Virus record (IMG/VR): IMGVR_UViG_3300033147_000133
Location: 1 to 34,335 of that record
Origin: a virus
Reading direction: 5' to 3' (one strand)
DNA: 34,335 nt
Positions 7,318-14,802 of this stretch are shown here, in pieces; within the stretch, counting starts at the first letter, position 1; each line of letters begins with the position of its first letter. The notes below the pieces were generated by a model. That model saw only the letters and a list, made by a program, of their open reading frames with translations. It made no database searches and was not told where the DNA came from. The translations under genes were made by a program, and so were the position numbers.

Positions 7318-8146
7318 TTATCCAGGGACCAATGATGAGGTTTGGGAGGACGCCCAAAACGAGGCCGCCCCGATGGTCGCGGAACGCGATGCGGCCCGCG
7401 ATCGCACCGAGGCGATCCAGGCGGCCGGTGACGCGTTGTACGGCCAGCCATCGGGGAATCCGCCAGTGCCGTCTCACGACCCTGCCGGGTCCGACAACGG
7501 CGATAACGGGTGGTACGTCGTTCAAACCGCAAGCGACAACGCGGGCGATCTGTCGATTTCGTTCGATGCGCTCTACGAATACGACTCCGATGACGATTAC
7601 GACCTCTCGGTCGCATCGTTGGGGCACGCCGGGTCGATCGTCACGTTCGCCGGTTTGCACGACGAGTGGCGGCATGTGGTGACGCTCACCCAACCCGCAA
7701 CGATGGACAGCAGTAGCGTGATCCACCTCGTCGGCACCCACGAGCATTTCGGCAGGCCCGCAGTCATCGGTGATAACTGCGTGGTCTGGAACCATCGAGC
7801 GCCGGACCCGATACCTGGCGACCGGATTGGCTCGGGCGGGTGGAAGGTCATCGCCTTTGATGCCCCGGCCACAACCCACGGTGATGTGACCCTGCATTTC
7901 GAGAGGGTCAACGATCACGACATCAGCGGGAACGATTCGATAGCGGCGATCGCTGGAGCCAACGCTTTCAAGACGGGCGCTATCTGGACGTTCGTTGAAG
8001 GTATCGGGTGGCGAACAACGCTGACGTTGACTGCTGACGTGACGGCCGTGAACGAGGTGTACGATCTGTCCGGCAAGCGGACCGAGGCGTCAACCGGGAG
8101 CCGCGTCGGTGACGTCATCTCGCTTTACGTCCAGGTCGCACCATGA
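7310..8146 (+). CDS. Unknown virion-type protein with two tandem beta domains
   Basis: A 278-residue protein. After a charged helical start (about 8-42) it contains two similar domains of about 95 residues: 66-160 (NGWYVVQT, GDLSISF, AGSIVTF, EWRHVVTLT, GRPAVIGDN) and 176-274 (GGWKVIAF, GDVTLHF, TGAIWTF, GWRTTLTLT, GSRVGDVIS). The spacing of the conserved Gly, Trp and Thr residues shows an internal duplication. The composition suggests an extracellular or virion beta-sandwich. Function is unknown; decoration or receptor binding are candidates from context. It has a good ribosome site inside the repeat and is flanked by 27-bp direct repeats, as if gained as a cassette. Confidence 0.78.
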   Translation: MPDYPGTNDEVWEDAQNEAAPMVAERDAARDRTEAIQAAGDALYGQPSGNPPVPSHDPAGSDNGDNGWYVVQTASDNAGDLSISFDALYEYDSDDDYDLSVASLGHAGSIVTFAGLHDEWRHVVTLTQPATMDSSSVIHLVGTHEHFGRPAVIGDNCVVWNHRAPDPIPGDRIGSGGWKVIAFDAPATTHGDVTLHFERVNDHDISGNDSIAAIAGANAFKTGAIWTFVEGIGWRTTLTLTADVTAVNEVYDLSGKRTEASTGSRVGDVISLYVQVAP

Positions 8147-8151
8147 TCGCC

Positions 8152-8178
8152 GTCCGTAGAAGGGGCATAGATGCCTGA
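8152..8178 (+). repeat. 27-bp perfect direct repeat, copy 2
   Basis: This copy is identical to 7291-7317. Here it forms a remnant: an ATG just upstream reads MIAVRRRGIDA then stop, repeating the last eight residues of the 96-residue protein. The repeat's own ATG (8171) reads only MPDRDTA before stopping at the start of the next gene. Recombination between the two copies would cleanly remove the 278-residue gene. Confidence 0.95.
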
Positions 8179-8190
8179 CAGGGATACCGC

Positions 8191-8400
8191 ATGACGTACG
8201 ACAAGTTGAAACTGGTCCTGGTCGCCGTGATCGCGCTCGCGGTGATCGTTGCTCTCGTGTTGGGCCTCGACCCGGTGCTCGGGGTGCCGGTGCTGACCTT
8301 GCTGGTCGGCTACATCGTCGGCAACGCCAGGGTCACGAATAACGCACCGATCGTCGAGCGCACGACGACCAATCGTGCGTCCCCGCCAAAACATGCGTAA
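8191..8400 (+). CDS. Small two-segment membrane protein
   Basis: A 69-residue protein with two hydrophobic helices (about 6-25, LKLVLVAVIALAVIVALVL, and 29-45, VLGVPVLTLLVGYIVG) and a short polar tail. It closes the unusual module between protease and capsid. Size and topology would suit a holin, but its position in a head-gene region does not particularly support that. The start ATG follows GACAGGGATACCGC. No function is claimed. Confidence 0.72.
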   Translation: MTYDKLKLVLVAVIALAVIVALVLGLDPVLGVPVLTLLVGYIVGNARVTNNAPIVERTTTNRASPPKHA

Positions 8401-8529
8401 GGTGGCGGCAACAACCAAGCGAATCAGAATGCCGTTCGCAGCACCGTCCCGCACCGGGTAGCACCCCGCTCGCACACGTCCGCAGCACCGTCAAGAAGCC
8501 TCGCACCTACCCTCGAAAGGACAGGTTCG
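8401..8529 (+). promoter_or_regulatory. Intergenic leader of the capsid gene
   Basis: A 129-base non-coding gap inside an otherwise overlapping operon. It contains CGCAGCACCGTC twice (about 8437 and 8481) and ends with GAAAGGAC, a ribosome site for the capsid gene. It is a plausible place for an extra promoter or RNA-processing site to boost capsid mRNA, but no clear -35/-10 pair was found. Confidence 0.3.
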
Positions 8530-9801
8530 ATGAGCACCTTGCTCGACAACTTGCGCGTCCAATGGGACGAAACCGCCAACTCAATGACCGCGATCACTGA
8601 TTCTGCTGCACAAGCGAATCGTGACATGAACGACGTAGAGCGTTCCAACTTCACCGCTTTGACAGCGCAGCTTGATGACCTCAAGCCTCGCATCGAGCAA
8701 CTGGTGGAAGTGGAACGTTCACTGGAAGCAACCGCTGGGCTGTTCGGCTCGGTGGAAGATGGCAACCGTCAAGAGCTTCAACGCTCCGAAGGCCCGGCGA
8801 TGCTCGCCGCGACCTACGGGTCGGCTGGCGACTACCTGTATGACGCTCTCCGCGCATACGGACCCGGTGCCGACCTCGATGCCCGCAGCCGGATCACTCG
8901 TGCGACCACGATCAACGGGGCCACCGTTCAGGACGTAACCCTGGCCGACCTCGTTGGTGTCGTCCCCGAGCCGATCATCGGCCCGATTTGGTCAGCGATC
9001 GACGCTCGACGCCGCGTAGTCGGCACGCTCGTCAACCGTGCGATCACGGCGGCGCTCATGTTCCGCCCGAAAGTCGTTCAGCACACGAACGTCGACAAGC
9101 AGGGCGTCGCTGGCAAGCTCGGGTCGATCAAGACCAACGCTGCGACCACCGACGAAAAGAAGGCGTTTGTCTCTCGCGAGATGAAGCTTGCTCGCGTCGA
9201 CATCGAGCCGATCGCGATGGGCGGCGTCGTTGACGTTTCCCTGTGGGCAGAAATGCTTTCACCCGGTCTGCTCGACATGATCGTCAGCGACCTCGCAGAC
9301 GAGTACGCGATCCAGTCGGAGGCCAACGCCTGCGCCGAGGTCGAGCGTGCCGCGATTGTGAGCAAGCTGACCACCGTGGCCCTCGGGCCGGACACGATCA
9401 ACGCTCAAATCTTTACGGCTGCCGCGAAGGTTTACGGGGCGACCGGCCGGATGCCTTCGGACATCGGCATGGCCGTCGACACCTGGGCGAAGATCGGTGG
9501 AATGGTTGACGGCAACAAGCGTCCGCTGTTCCCGGTAATCGGGCCGAACAACGCCAACGCTCAGATGCCAGCCGACTCGTTCTCGGGCGGCATGACCGGC
9601 CTCCGCATGACGGTTTCGCCGGGCTTCTCCAACGGGATGCTGAACGTGTACGCCGGGGACTCAATCGAGTTCTTCGAGCGTCGCCTTGGCGTCCTCCAGG
9701 TCATCGAGCCGGAGCGCGCAGGCCGCGTAGTCTCCTACTCGGGACTCGTCACAACCGTCGCGATGGATGACGGCGCAGCCGTCCAGATCGTCTACACCTG
9801 A
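8530..9801 (+). CDS. Major capsid protein (HK97 fold)
   Basis: A 423-residue capsid subunit. The first 75 residues are helical and highly charged with heptad-like spacing (SNFTALTAQLDDLKPRIEQL), typical of the delta/scaffold domain removed by the prohead protease. The mature part shows HK97-style signatures: LVGVVPEPIIGPIW, then VSREMKLARVDIEPIAMGGVVDVS, then LLDMIVSDLADEYAIQSEANA and the C-terminal DSIEFFERRLGVLQV. No separate scaffold gene is seen, which fits a fused delta domain. A ribosome site (GAAAGGAC) lies upstream. The predicted cleavage site cannot be placed exactly from sequence alone. Confidence 0.92.
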   Translation: MSTLLDNLRVQWDETANSMTAITDSAAQANRDMNDVERSNFTALTAQLDDLKPRIEQLVEVERSLEATAGLFGSVEDGNRQELQRSEGPAMLAATYGSAGDYLYDALRAYGPGADLDARSRITRATTINGATVQDVTLADLVGVVPEPIIGPIWSAIDARRRVVGTLVNRAITAALMFRPKVVQHTNVDKQGVAGKLGSIKTNAATTDEKKAFVSREMKLARVDIEPIAMGGVVDVSLWAEMLSPGLLDMIVSDLADEYAIQSEANACAEVERAAIVSKLTTVALGPDTINAQIFTAAAKVYGATGRMPSDIGMAVDTWAKIGGMVDGNKRPLFPVIGPNNANAQMPADSFSGGMTGLRMTVSPGFSNGMLNVYAGDSIEFFERRLGVLQVIEPERAGRVVSYSGLVTTVAMDDGAAVQIVYT

Positions 9802-9815
9802 GTTGGGATTGAGCC

Positions 9816-10151
9816 ATGAGCACCCCTGTAACCGCCACTGATCTACCCGACGCGGACGACCTCCGCGAATATCTCGGGGCGCAGATCAACGGGCTAGTGG
9901 ACAGCGGCCAACTCGATGACGCTCTCAAGGCGGCCATCGAACGGGTCTATGAGCGTTGCATCTTCGCGCCCGGTCCACTTCCCGACGTGGCGAGACAAGG
10001 GGTGCTCATGACCGCCGCACGGCTTTACCGCCGTCGCTACTCGGTGTCGGGGTATGAGGGATTTGGGGATATCGGCATTGCCAGGGTCCCCACCCTCGAC
10101 CCCGACGTTGAGGATCTGTTGATCCGCTATTTGAGGTACGACTTCGCGTGA
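9816..10151 (+). CDS. Head-tail connector (gp6-like adaptor)
   Basis: A 111-residue helical protein with the gp6/gp15-type adaptor layout: an N-terminal DLPDADDLREYLG start, a middle ALKAAIERVYERCIFAP, a repeat-like AARLYRRRYSVSGYEGFGDIGIARV and a final acidic PDVEDLLIRYLR helix. Adaptors of this family bind the portal as a ring and form the first layer of the neck. The position directly after the capsid gene agrees. The start is the ATG at 9816; the stop overlaps the next gene. Confidence 0.78.
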   Translation: MSTPVTATDLPDADDLREYLGAQINGLVDSGQLDDALKAAIERVYERCIFAPGPLPDVARQGVLMTAARLYRRRYSVSGYEGFGDIGIARVPTLDPDVEDLLIRYLRYDFA

Positions 10152-10537
10152 ATCTTCGTAAGGTGCAAAAACGGCTGGCGGTCCGCATGGGCCGGATAGT
10201 CGATGTCGCCTACGAACTTCCGGTCCCCGAACCCGTCTTTCCGTGTGCACTCGTTCACCTTCCAACCGTGGAGCTTTACCACCTCGACTACGCCCGCGAG
10301 ATAACTCGTTTGGCCGTCGAGGTGGACGTGCTGATCGGTCGGGGTGACGTGGTGGACGCGATCGACCAACTAGGGGAATACCTTTCGACCGACACGACGC
10401 GCAGCGTCCTGTTGGCGTTGGAAGATGATTTGCAGGACGAAGATCCGTGGTATCGGCTCGCGGTGCTCACCACCAGTCCATTGAACGACATTGGCGACTC
10501 CGTTGGGGTCACCTTCAACATCGAAATCGACGCCTAA
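10148..10537 (+). CDS. Tail terminator / head-tail joining protein
   Basis: A 129-residue protein that resembles actinophage tail terminator or tail completion proteins, with LAVEVDVLIGRGDVVDAIDQLGEYLS (56-81) followed by SVLLALEDDLQ and a C-terminal beta strand (VGVTFNIEIDA). Tail terminators cap the tail tube and join it to the head. It lies between the adaptor and the tail-tube gene, the standard position. The GTG start overlaps the previous stop. The exact neck role (stopper or terminator) is not settled by sequence alone. Confidence 0.68.
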   Translation: MNLRKVQKRLAVRMGRIVDVAYELPVPEPVFPCALVHLPTVELYHLDYAREITRLAVEVDVLIGRGDVVDAIDQLGEYLSTDTTRSVLLALEDDLQDEDPWYRLAVLTTSPLNDIGDSVGVTFNIEIDA

Positions 10538-10553
10538 AGGGAGGCGCATCACT

Positions 10554-11234
10554 ATGACTGCAACAGTAATCCAGGTCGAAAAAGCGGAGGTGAGGTTTGG
10601 CGACTGCCCCGCAGCGGGCACACCGTTGGACCCCACCACGCTCACCGACTTTTCATGCCAGGTGACCTCGGCGGCGATCACATCGTCATCGAACACGACA
10701 ACCACAACCGTCCCCGCCACGTATTGCCAACCGGCGTCCGAGGCGAGTGTTCCGGTGGCGTCGAGCTTCGCCCTCGATCTGTCTTTCCTGCAGGACTGGA
10801 CCGCAGCCGCAGGGCTGTCGGCTTGGTTGTTCAAGAATGACGCGCTGACCAAATGCTTCGCGCTCTACATGAAGGGCAATGACAATCCGGTCGCAACCGG
10901 TCAGATCATTGCTCAGGCTGGAGCGTTCGGCGGGGCACCCGGCGAGCCTTTGACGGCCGACGTGACGCTCAACATTCAGGGTTACCCCGATATCAAAGAC
11001 CCCTCGGGTGTCTCGATTCGGCCCGACGCTGATCCGTTGAACCTCACCGGTGCGACGTTCGGGGCGACGACGCCAGCGGCAGATTTGGCAACGCTGAAAG
11101 CTGACGCCGTTTACGGTGACGGAGGTTCGTCGGCTCCGGCAAGCGACTTCACGGCCGGGCAGTATGTCATCCTCGGTGACGCAAGCAAGGCGCATTACGC
11201 GTCGAGCGCTTGGGTCGTCGGCGCTGCCAGCTAA
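10554..11234 (+). CDS. Major tail tube protein
   Basis: A 226-residue protein in the tail-tube position. A strong GGGAGG (10539-10544) fixes the start at 10554. The core has the shape of siphovirus tube proteins: a small beta domain with LTDFSCQVTSAAITSSSNTTT, ALDLSFLQDWTAAAGLSAWL and ADVTLNIQGYPDIKD. After about residue 160 a Gly/Ala-rich segment leads to AGQYVILGDASKAHYAS, an add-on domain style seen on the surface of some phage tubes or capsids. It is followed by a strong terminator, fitting a highly expressed structural gene. Confidence 0.8.
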   Translation: MTATVIQVEKAEVRFGDCPAAGTPLDPTTLTDFSCQVTSAAITSSSNTTTTTVPATYCQPASEASVPVASSFALDLSFLQDWTAAAGLSAWLFKNDALTKCFALYMKGNDNPVATGQIIAQAGAFGGAPGEPLTADVTLNIQGYPDIKDPSGVSIRPDADPLNLTGATFGATTPAADLATLKADAVYGDGGSSAPASDFTAGQYVILGDASKAHYASSAWVVGAAS

Positions 11235-11240
11235 GTCGTT

Positions 11241-11277
11241 CGACCCCACCCCTCGCGCCGCGCTGGGGGTGGGGTCG
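11241..11277 (+). terminator. Hairpin terminator after the tail-tube gene
   Basis: A perfect 12-bp stem: CGACCCCACCCC at 11241-11252 pairs with GGGGTGGGGTCG at 11266-11277 around a 13-base loop, followed by TTCGTCC. The T-run is weak, so it may only attenuate transcription and set tail-tube mRNA above downstream genes. Confidence 0.75.
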
Positions 11278-11304
11278 TTCGTCCCGTTCTAGGGAGGTCG
11301 CGGT

Positions 11305-11853
11305 ATGCCTCATGTCGTTCGCAGTATGGGCGAGTTCGCTGCCGGGCTGAACGGTCTGAACAAGACGATTCGCCGCGAGCAGATTCGCGCTATGCGAAAG
11401 TCGGGCAACCGGATGGATAACGCTCTGGAGAACGCTAGGCGTCGGGTCCCTGGTGGCGGTCATCTGAGCCGGTTGGGTCGTGCCACAGGGCACGGCACCC
11501 GGCAGGGTGCCACGTTGGGTGTGAACAAGACGGTCGTGACTGACGCTGCGATCATTTGGCGGGCTAAGGGGCCGTGGCAGATTGTGGATAGCTCGATTTC
11601 GGGCGGTCCGACAGCACCTCACCCGATTGGGCCGCGACCGGACGTGAATGCTCGACCGTTGACTCCGGCGACCCGCTATTTCCCGTCGATGGAGTTTCGT
11701 GGCGGCGGGTTCCATCGCGAGACGTACATGCACCAGGGGTCGCCGCGTGTGGCGGCGTGGGCTGGAGCGATCCAGTCGACTCAGCCAACAATCACGAAGA
11801 TTCATCGCAAAGCTTTCTACGATGCGATGATAAAGACGCTTGGAAGGGGATGA
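11305..11853 (+). CDS. Minor tail / neck-associated protein (HK97 gp10-like)
   Basis: A 182-residue basic protein. The early part (FAAGLNGLNKTIRREQIRAMRKSGNRMDNALENARRRV, 11-48) is a long basic helix like the start of HK97 gp10-type tail completion proteins. The middle has a beta region with AIIWRAKGPWQIVDSS, and the end is a short basic helix (KIHRKAFYDAMIKTL). Gp10-like proteins usually precede the tail-tube gene; here it follows it, so the role is less certain. AGGGAGG sits 8 bases upstream of the ATG. Confidence 0.6.
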   Translation: MPHVVRSMGEFAAGLNGLNKTIRREQIRAMRKSGNRMDNALENARRRVPGGGHLSRLGRATGHGTRQGATLGVNKTVVTDAAIIWRAKGPWQIVDSSISGGPTAPHPIGPRPDVNARPLTPATRYFPSMEFRGGGFHRETYMHQGSPRVAAWAGAIQSTQPTITKIHRKAFYDAMIKTLGRG

Positions 11854-11856
11854 GAT

Positions 11857-12255
11857 ATGTGGAAGATCGAGTTTGAAAAGTGCACGCTGGCAGAGGATCA
11901 GGTGACGGCTGCCGAGGTGACGATCGTGAATATGTTGATCGAGGCCGAGGGGTGGGATGCGGTCAATCCGATGTCGTCTCCGTCTGCGCTGATCGCGTGG
12001 ACCGCGGTGGCCGTGGCGAAGGGCACGCGGAAGGACCTCGATGAAGTCCTGCCGTTCATTCAGATGCAGCCGATGGTGAAACTCATGCAGGGTTTCACGC
12101 TGATCGAGCAAGACGACGCACCGGCAGAGACGGAGACGGTCGTAGAGGCCGCTCAGGTCGCTCCAGAGGCGATTGTGGAAGCGCCGGGCCGTGTCACGTT
12201 AGGTGACGCAGCCACGGCCGCACAGAGGGCCGCGTGGATCGGCCAGATGGGGTAA
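11857..12255 (+). CDS. Tail assembly chaperone
   Basis: A 132-residue acidic protein directly upstream of the tape measure gene, the usual place of the tail assembly chaperone. The N-terminal domain (about 1-85) is helical (VTAAEVTIVNMLIEAEGWDA, then SALIAWTAVAVAKG) and the C-terminal part is Ala/Glu rich. These proteins coat the tape measure until the tail tube assembles. Most relatives make a longer form by ribosomal frameshift into an overlapping frame. None is seen here: this gene and the tape measure are in the same frame, separated by one stop, and no long overlapping frame exists. Confidence 0.7.
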   Translation: MWKIEFEKCTLAEDQVTAAEVTIVNMLIEAEGWDAVNPMSSPSALIAWTAVAVAKGTRKDLDEVLPFIQMQPMVKLMQGFTLIEQDDAPAETETVVEAAQVAPEAIVEAPGRVTLGDAATAAQRAAWIGQMG

Positions 12256-12261
12256 ACCGCT

Positions 12262-14802
12262 ATGGCGACTAACAGGTTCACTCAGCAGTTGATGCTGCAA
12301 CTGCTGGTCGATTCCAGCAAGCTCAACAGCGGCCTCAAAAAAGCTGGAGGCGACGCCAAAAAAGCCAGCAAGGAAATGGACAAGTTTAGGGACTCGGCGC
12401 GCACGGCGTTCCAGTTCGCCGGTTCGGTCGGCCTCGGCACCGGGGTCATCGTCGGGCTGAAAAAGACGGTCACCGCTTACGGCGAGTTCATCAACCAAAT
12501 GCAAACGGCGTCGGCCGTGTTCGGTGATTCGCTCGGGATCATCACGACGGCGATGGAGGATTCTGTCGAGGCGGTCGGCCTCGGTGAAACCGCCTACCTG
12601 AAAGCAACCTCCTACATCGCCGGGCTGGGCAAAGCCGCAGGGCTGTCAGGCACCGACGTAGCCGATTTCTCGCAGGACATCGTGGCGCTCGGTGCCGACC
12701 TCGCATCGGCGTTCAACACCGATGTCGAGCAAGCCATCGGAGCGATTCAGTCGGGTTTCTCGGGTTCGTCGGTCGAGCCGCTTCGTCGCTACAACGTCGT
12801 CATCAACGACACGGCGTTGAAGCAGGAATATCTTGCGATCACAGGCGAAAAGGTGACCGGGGTCCTGACGCAGCAACAGCGTGCTGCGGCGTTCATCTCG
12901 TTGCTCTACAAAAAGTCGGCTGACTTCCAGGGCCAGTGGAACCGCGAGTCGCAACAGTTCCAGGGGACCCTGATCCGTTTGAGGGGGACGATCGACAACG
13001 CTTCCAACTCGATCGGCAAAGGTTTCGAGCCTGCGATCACGTCGGCAATGAACTCGATGATTCCGCTGATAAAAGGGTTCACGACACTCAACGACGCGTC
13101 GGGTGGACTCATCGGGACGCTGGGCGGGATCGCAGCGTTGCTGTTCGCCGGTCGGTCCGCGATGGCCGTGTTCGGGGTGTCCACCGACAAGGCGGCAGCG
13201 TCGCTCAAACGTTTCAAGCTCGCCCGACTCGCATCGGAATCTGGGCTGTCAGCAATAGCGATGGGCGGTCTGGCGGCGGGGGTCGCTGCGTTCGCCGTCA
13301 ACTCTGCGATAGCTGCCAAGAAACAAAAGGATCTGAACGAGGCGATGGACCGCTTCGTTCAGGGCGGCGACGATTACACCGCGGCCGCCGATGACCTCGC
13401 AACGATCATGGGCGACCTCGTGTTCAACAATCAGGGGTTCATCGACTCCCTTTCGTTCTGGAACAACCCGCCCGCCGTCAACGGCATCGAAGATATTGGG
13501 GCGGCGTTCAAAGAGTTGGCGACCCAAGCTCCGGCTGTTGCCGGGTCGATGATCGAGGCCGCCGAAGCCGGTGGCGAGCTTGGAGGCATCTTCGGGTCTG
13601 TTGGGATCGGGGCGGTAGACCTCCGGCGTTGGTTGGCCGAACTCGCTGTCGAGCAGGAAGAAGTCGCTGACGGGACAGAGATTGTCAACAACATTCTGAA
13701 CGCTCAGGAAAAGGCGTTGGAGGATGCGGCCGACGCAGCGAAGGAAGCGGCAGATGCGTTCAAGGGGTACAGCGACGGCCTCGACACCATCGCTGAATCG
13801 GCCGACGACGCCAATGATGCTTTGAACGGGTTGGCCGACGGAGCGATCGACCGGCTTTCGTCAATCGGTGACGCCGACCTTGAACGGTTGAAGATCACTC
13901 AGGCGCAGGCAGAGGCGAACGCTTTGTGGGCCAGAGGGATCGAGGACGGTCAGACAGCGACCGAGTATTCGATCGAGCTTCTGGAAGCTCAGGCCGGACT
14001 TTACGATCAGATCGGTTCGGCGCTCGAAACTGCCATAGAAGAACAAGAGCTTGCAGCCGGGGCACCGCTGATCGGTGAGGATCGAATCGACTTCATGCTC
14101 GGCTGGATCGAGCAACTGAAACGGGAATCCCCCGAGTTGGCGACCGCCCTCGATCAGATGATTGCCGACATAACCGGCCAGGACGTTGATCTGCTGATAA
14201 CAGCGTCCGGCGAAGAAGCGGTCCGAGCGAAGATTGAGGCGATGATCGGGGAGGGTTCGGCCAGTGAAGTCATCATCGGTATGGCTCTTGATCGGACCGC
14301 GCTTGAACGGGGAGATATCGAAACCGTTTTGGCCGGTGTCGACGCCGAGAAACGTGTCGAGATTCTGCTGGACGCAGCCTCGATCGCAGCCGAAAAAGGA
14401 AAGCTGGAAGATGAGGACTTCGTTGCTGATCTGACGTTGCAGCTACTCACCGACGAAGCGAAAGATTCGGTCGATGCGTTCGTCGTTGACTCGATCACCG
14501 AAGCCGACTGGATCGGCCGTGTCCAGGCCAACACCGACGAACTGGAATCAGAGATTCAGTCGGTTCGCATCCGTGAGGGCAACAACCCGATCGTGATACC
14601 TGTCGTCATGGGCAAGGCACCGCCCCGAGGCGGCGGGTCTGGGGGTTCTGACGTGCCTATCAGCGCCACTAGCTCGCAGCCGATCATGCAAAATACGACG
14701 TTCAATATCACGCAGCCGGTCGGATCGGATTCGGACACGGTTGTCGCCGCTGTCCAACGCTGGCAGAGACGACACGGCACGATTGGGGCACCGGTCGCAT
14801 GA
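12262..14802 (+). CDS. Tape measure protein
   Basis: An 846-residue tape measure that sets tail length and later passes into the host membrane. The start is typical: LMLQLLVDSSKLNSGLKKAGGDAKKA followed by a long Ala-rich helical region. Two hydrophobic segments near 283-307 and 331-356 (GGLIGTLGGIAALLFAG; AIAMGGLAAGVAAFAVN) could insert into membranes. From about 470 there are Ala/Glu/Asp-rich coiled segments. At roughly 0.15 nm per residue, the usual rule for this family, the tail would be about 120-130 nm. No lysozyme or peptidase domain is visible. Confidence 0.9.
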   Translation: MATNRFTQQLMLQLLVDSSKLNSGLKKAGGDAKKASKEMDKFRDSARTAFQFAGSVGLGTGVIVGLKKTVTAYGEFINQMQTASAVFGDSLGIITTAMEDSVEAVGLGETAYLKATSYIAGLGKAAGLSGTDVADFSQDIVALGADLASAFNTDVEQAIGAIQSGFSGSSVEPLRRYNVVINDTALKQEYLAITGEKVTGVLTQQQRAAAFISLLYKKSADFQGQWNRESQQFQGTLIRLRGTIDNASNSIGKGFEPAITSAMNSMIPLIKGFTTLNDASGGLIGTLGGIAALLFAGRSAMAVFGVSTDKAAASLKRFKLARLASESGLSAIAMGGLAAGVAAFAVNSAIAAKKQKDLNEAMDRFVQGGDDYTAAADDLATIMGDLVFNNQGFIDSLSFWNNPPAVNGIEDIGAAFKELATQAPAVAGSMIEAAEAGGELGGIFGSVGIGAVDLRRWLAELAVEQEEVADGTEIVNNILNAQEKALEDAADAAKEAADAFKGYSDGLDTIAESADDANDALNGLADGAIDRLSSIGDADLERLKITQAQAEANALWARGIEDGQTATEYSIELLEAQAGLYDQIGSALETAIEEQELAAGAPLIGEDRIDFMLGWIEQLKRESPELATALDQMIADITGQDVDLLITASGEEAVRAKIEAMIGEGSASEVIIGMALDRTALERGDIETVLAGVDAEKRVEILLDAASIAAEKGKLEDEDFVADLTLQLLTDEAKDSVDAFVVDSITEADWIGRVQANTDELESEIQSVRIREGNNPIVIPVVMGKAPPRGGGSGGSDVPISATSSQPIMQNTTFNITQPVGSDSDTVVAAVQRWQRRHGTIGAPVA

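Noticed and set aside
6884-7918. A 344-residue minus-strand frame
   Set aside because: It crosses the fibre, microprotein and 278-residue genes in antisense. Low-complexity and Arg-rich, with no initiation site.
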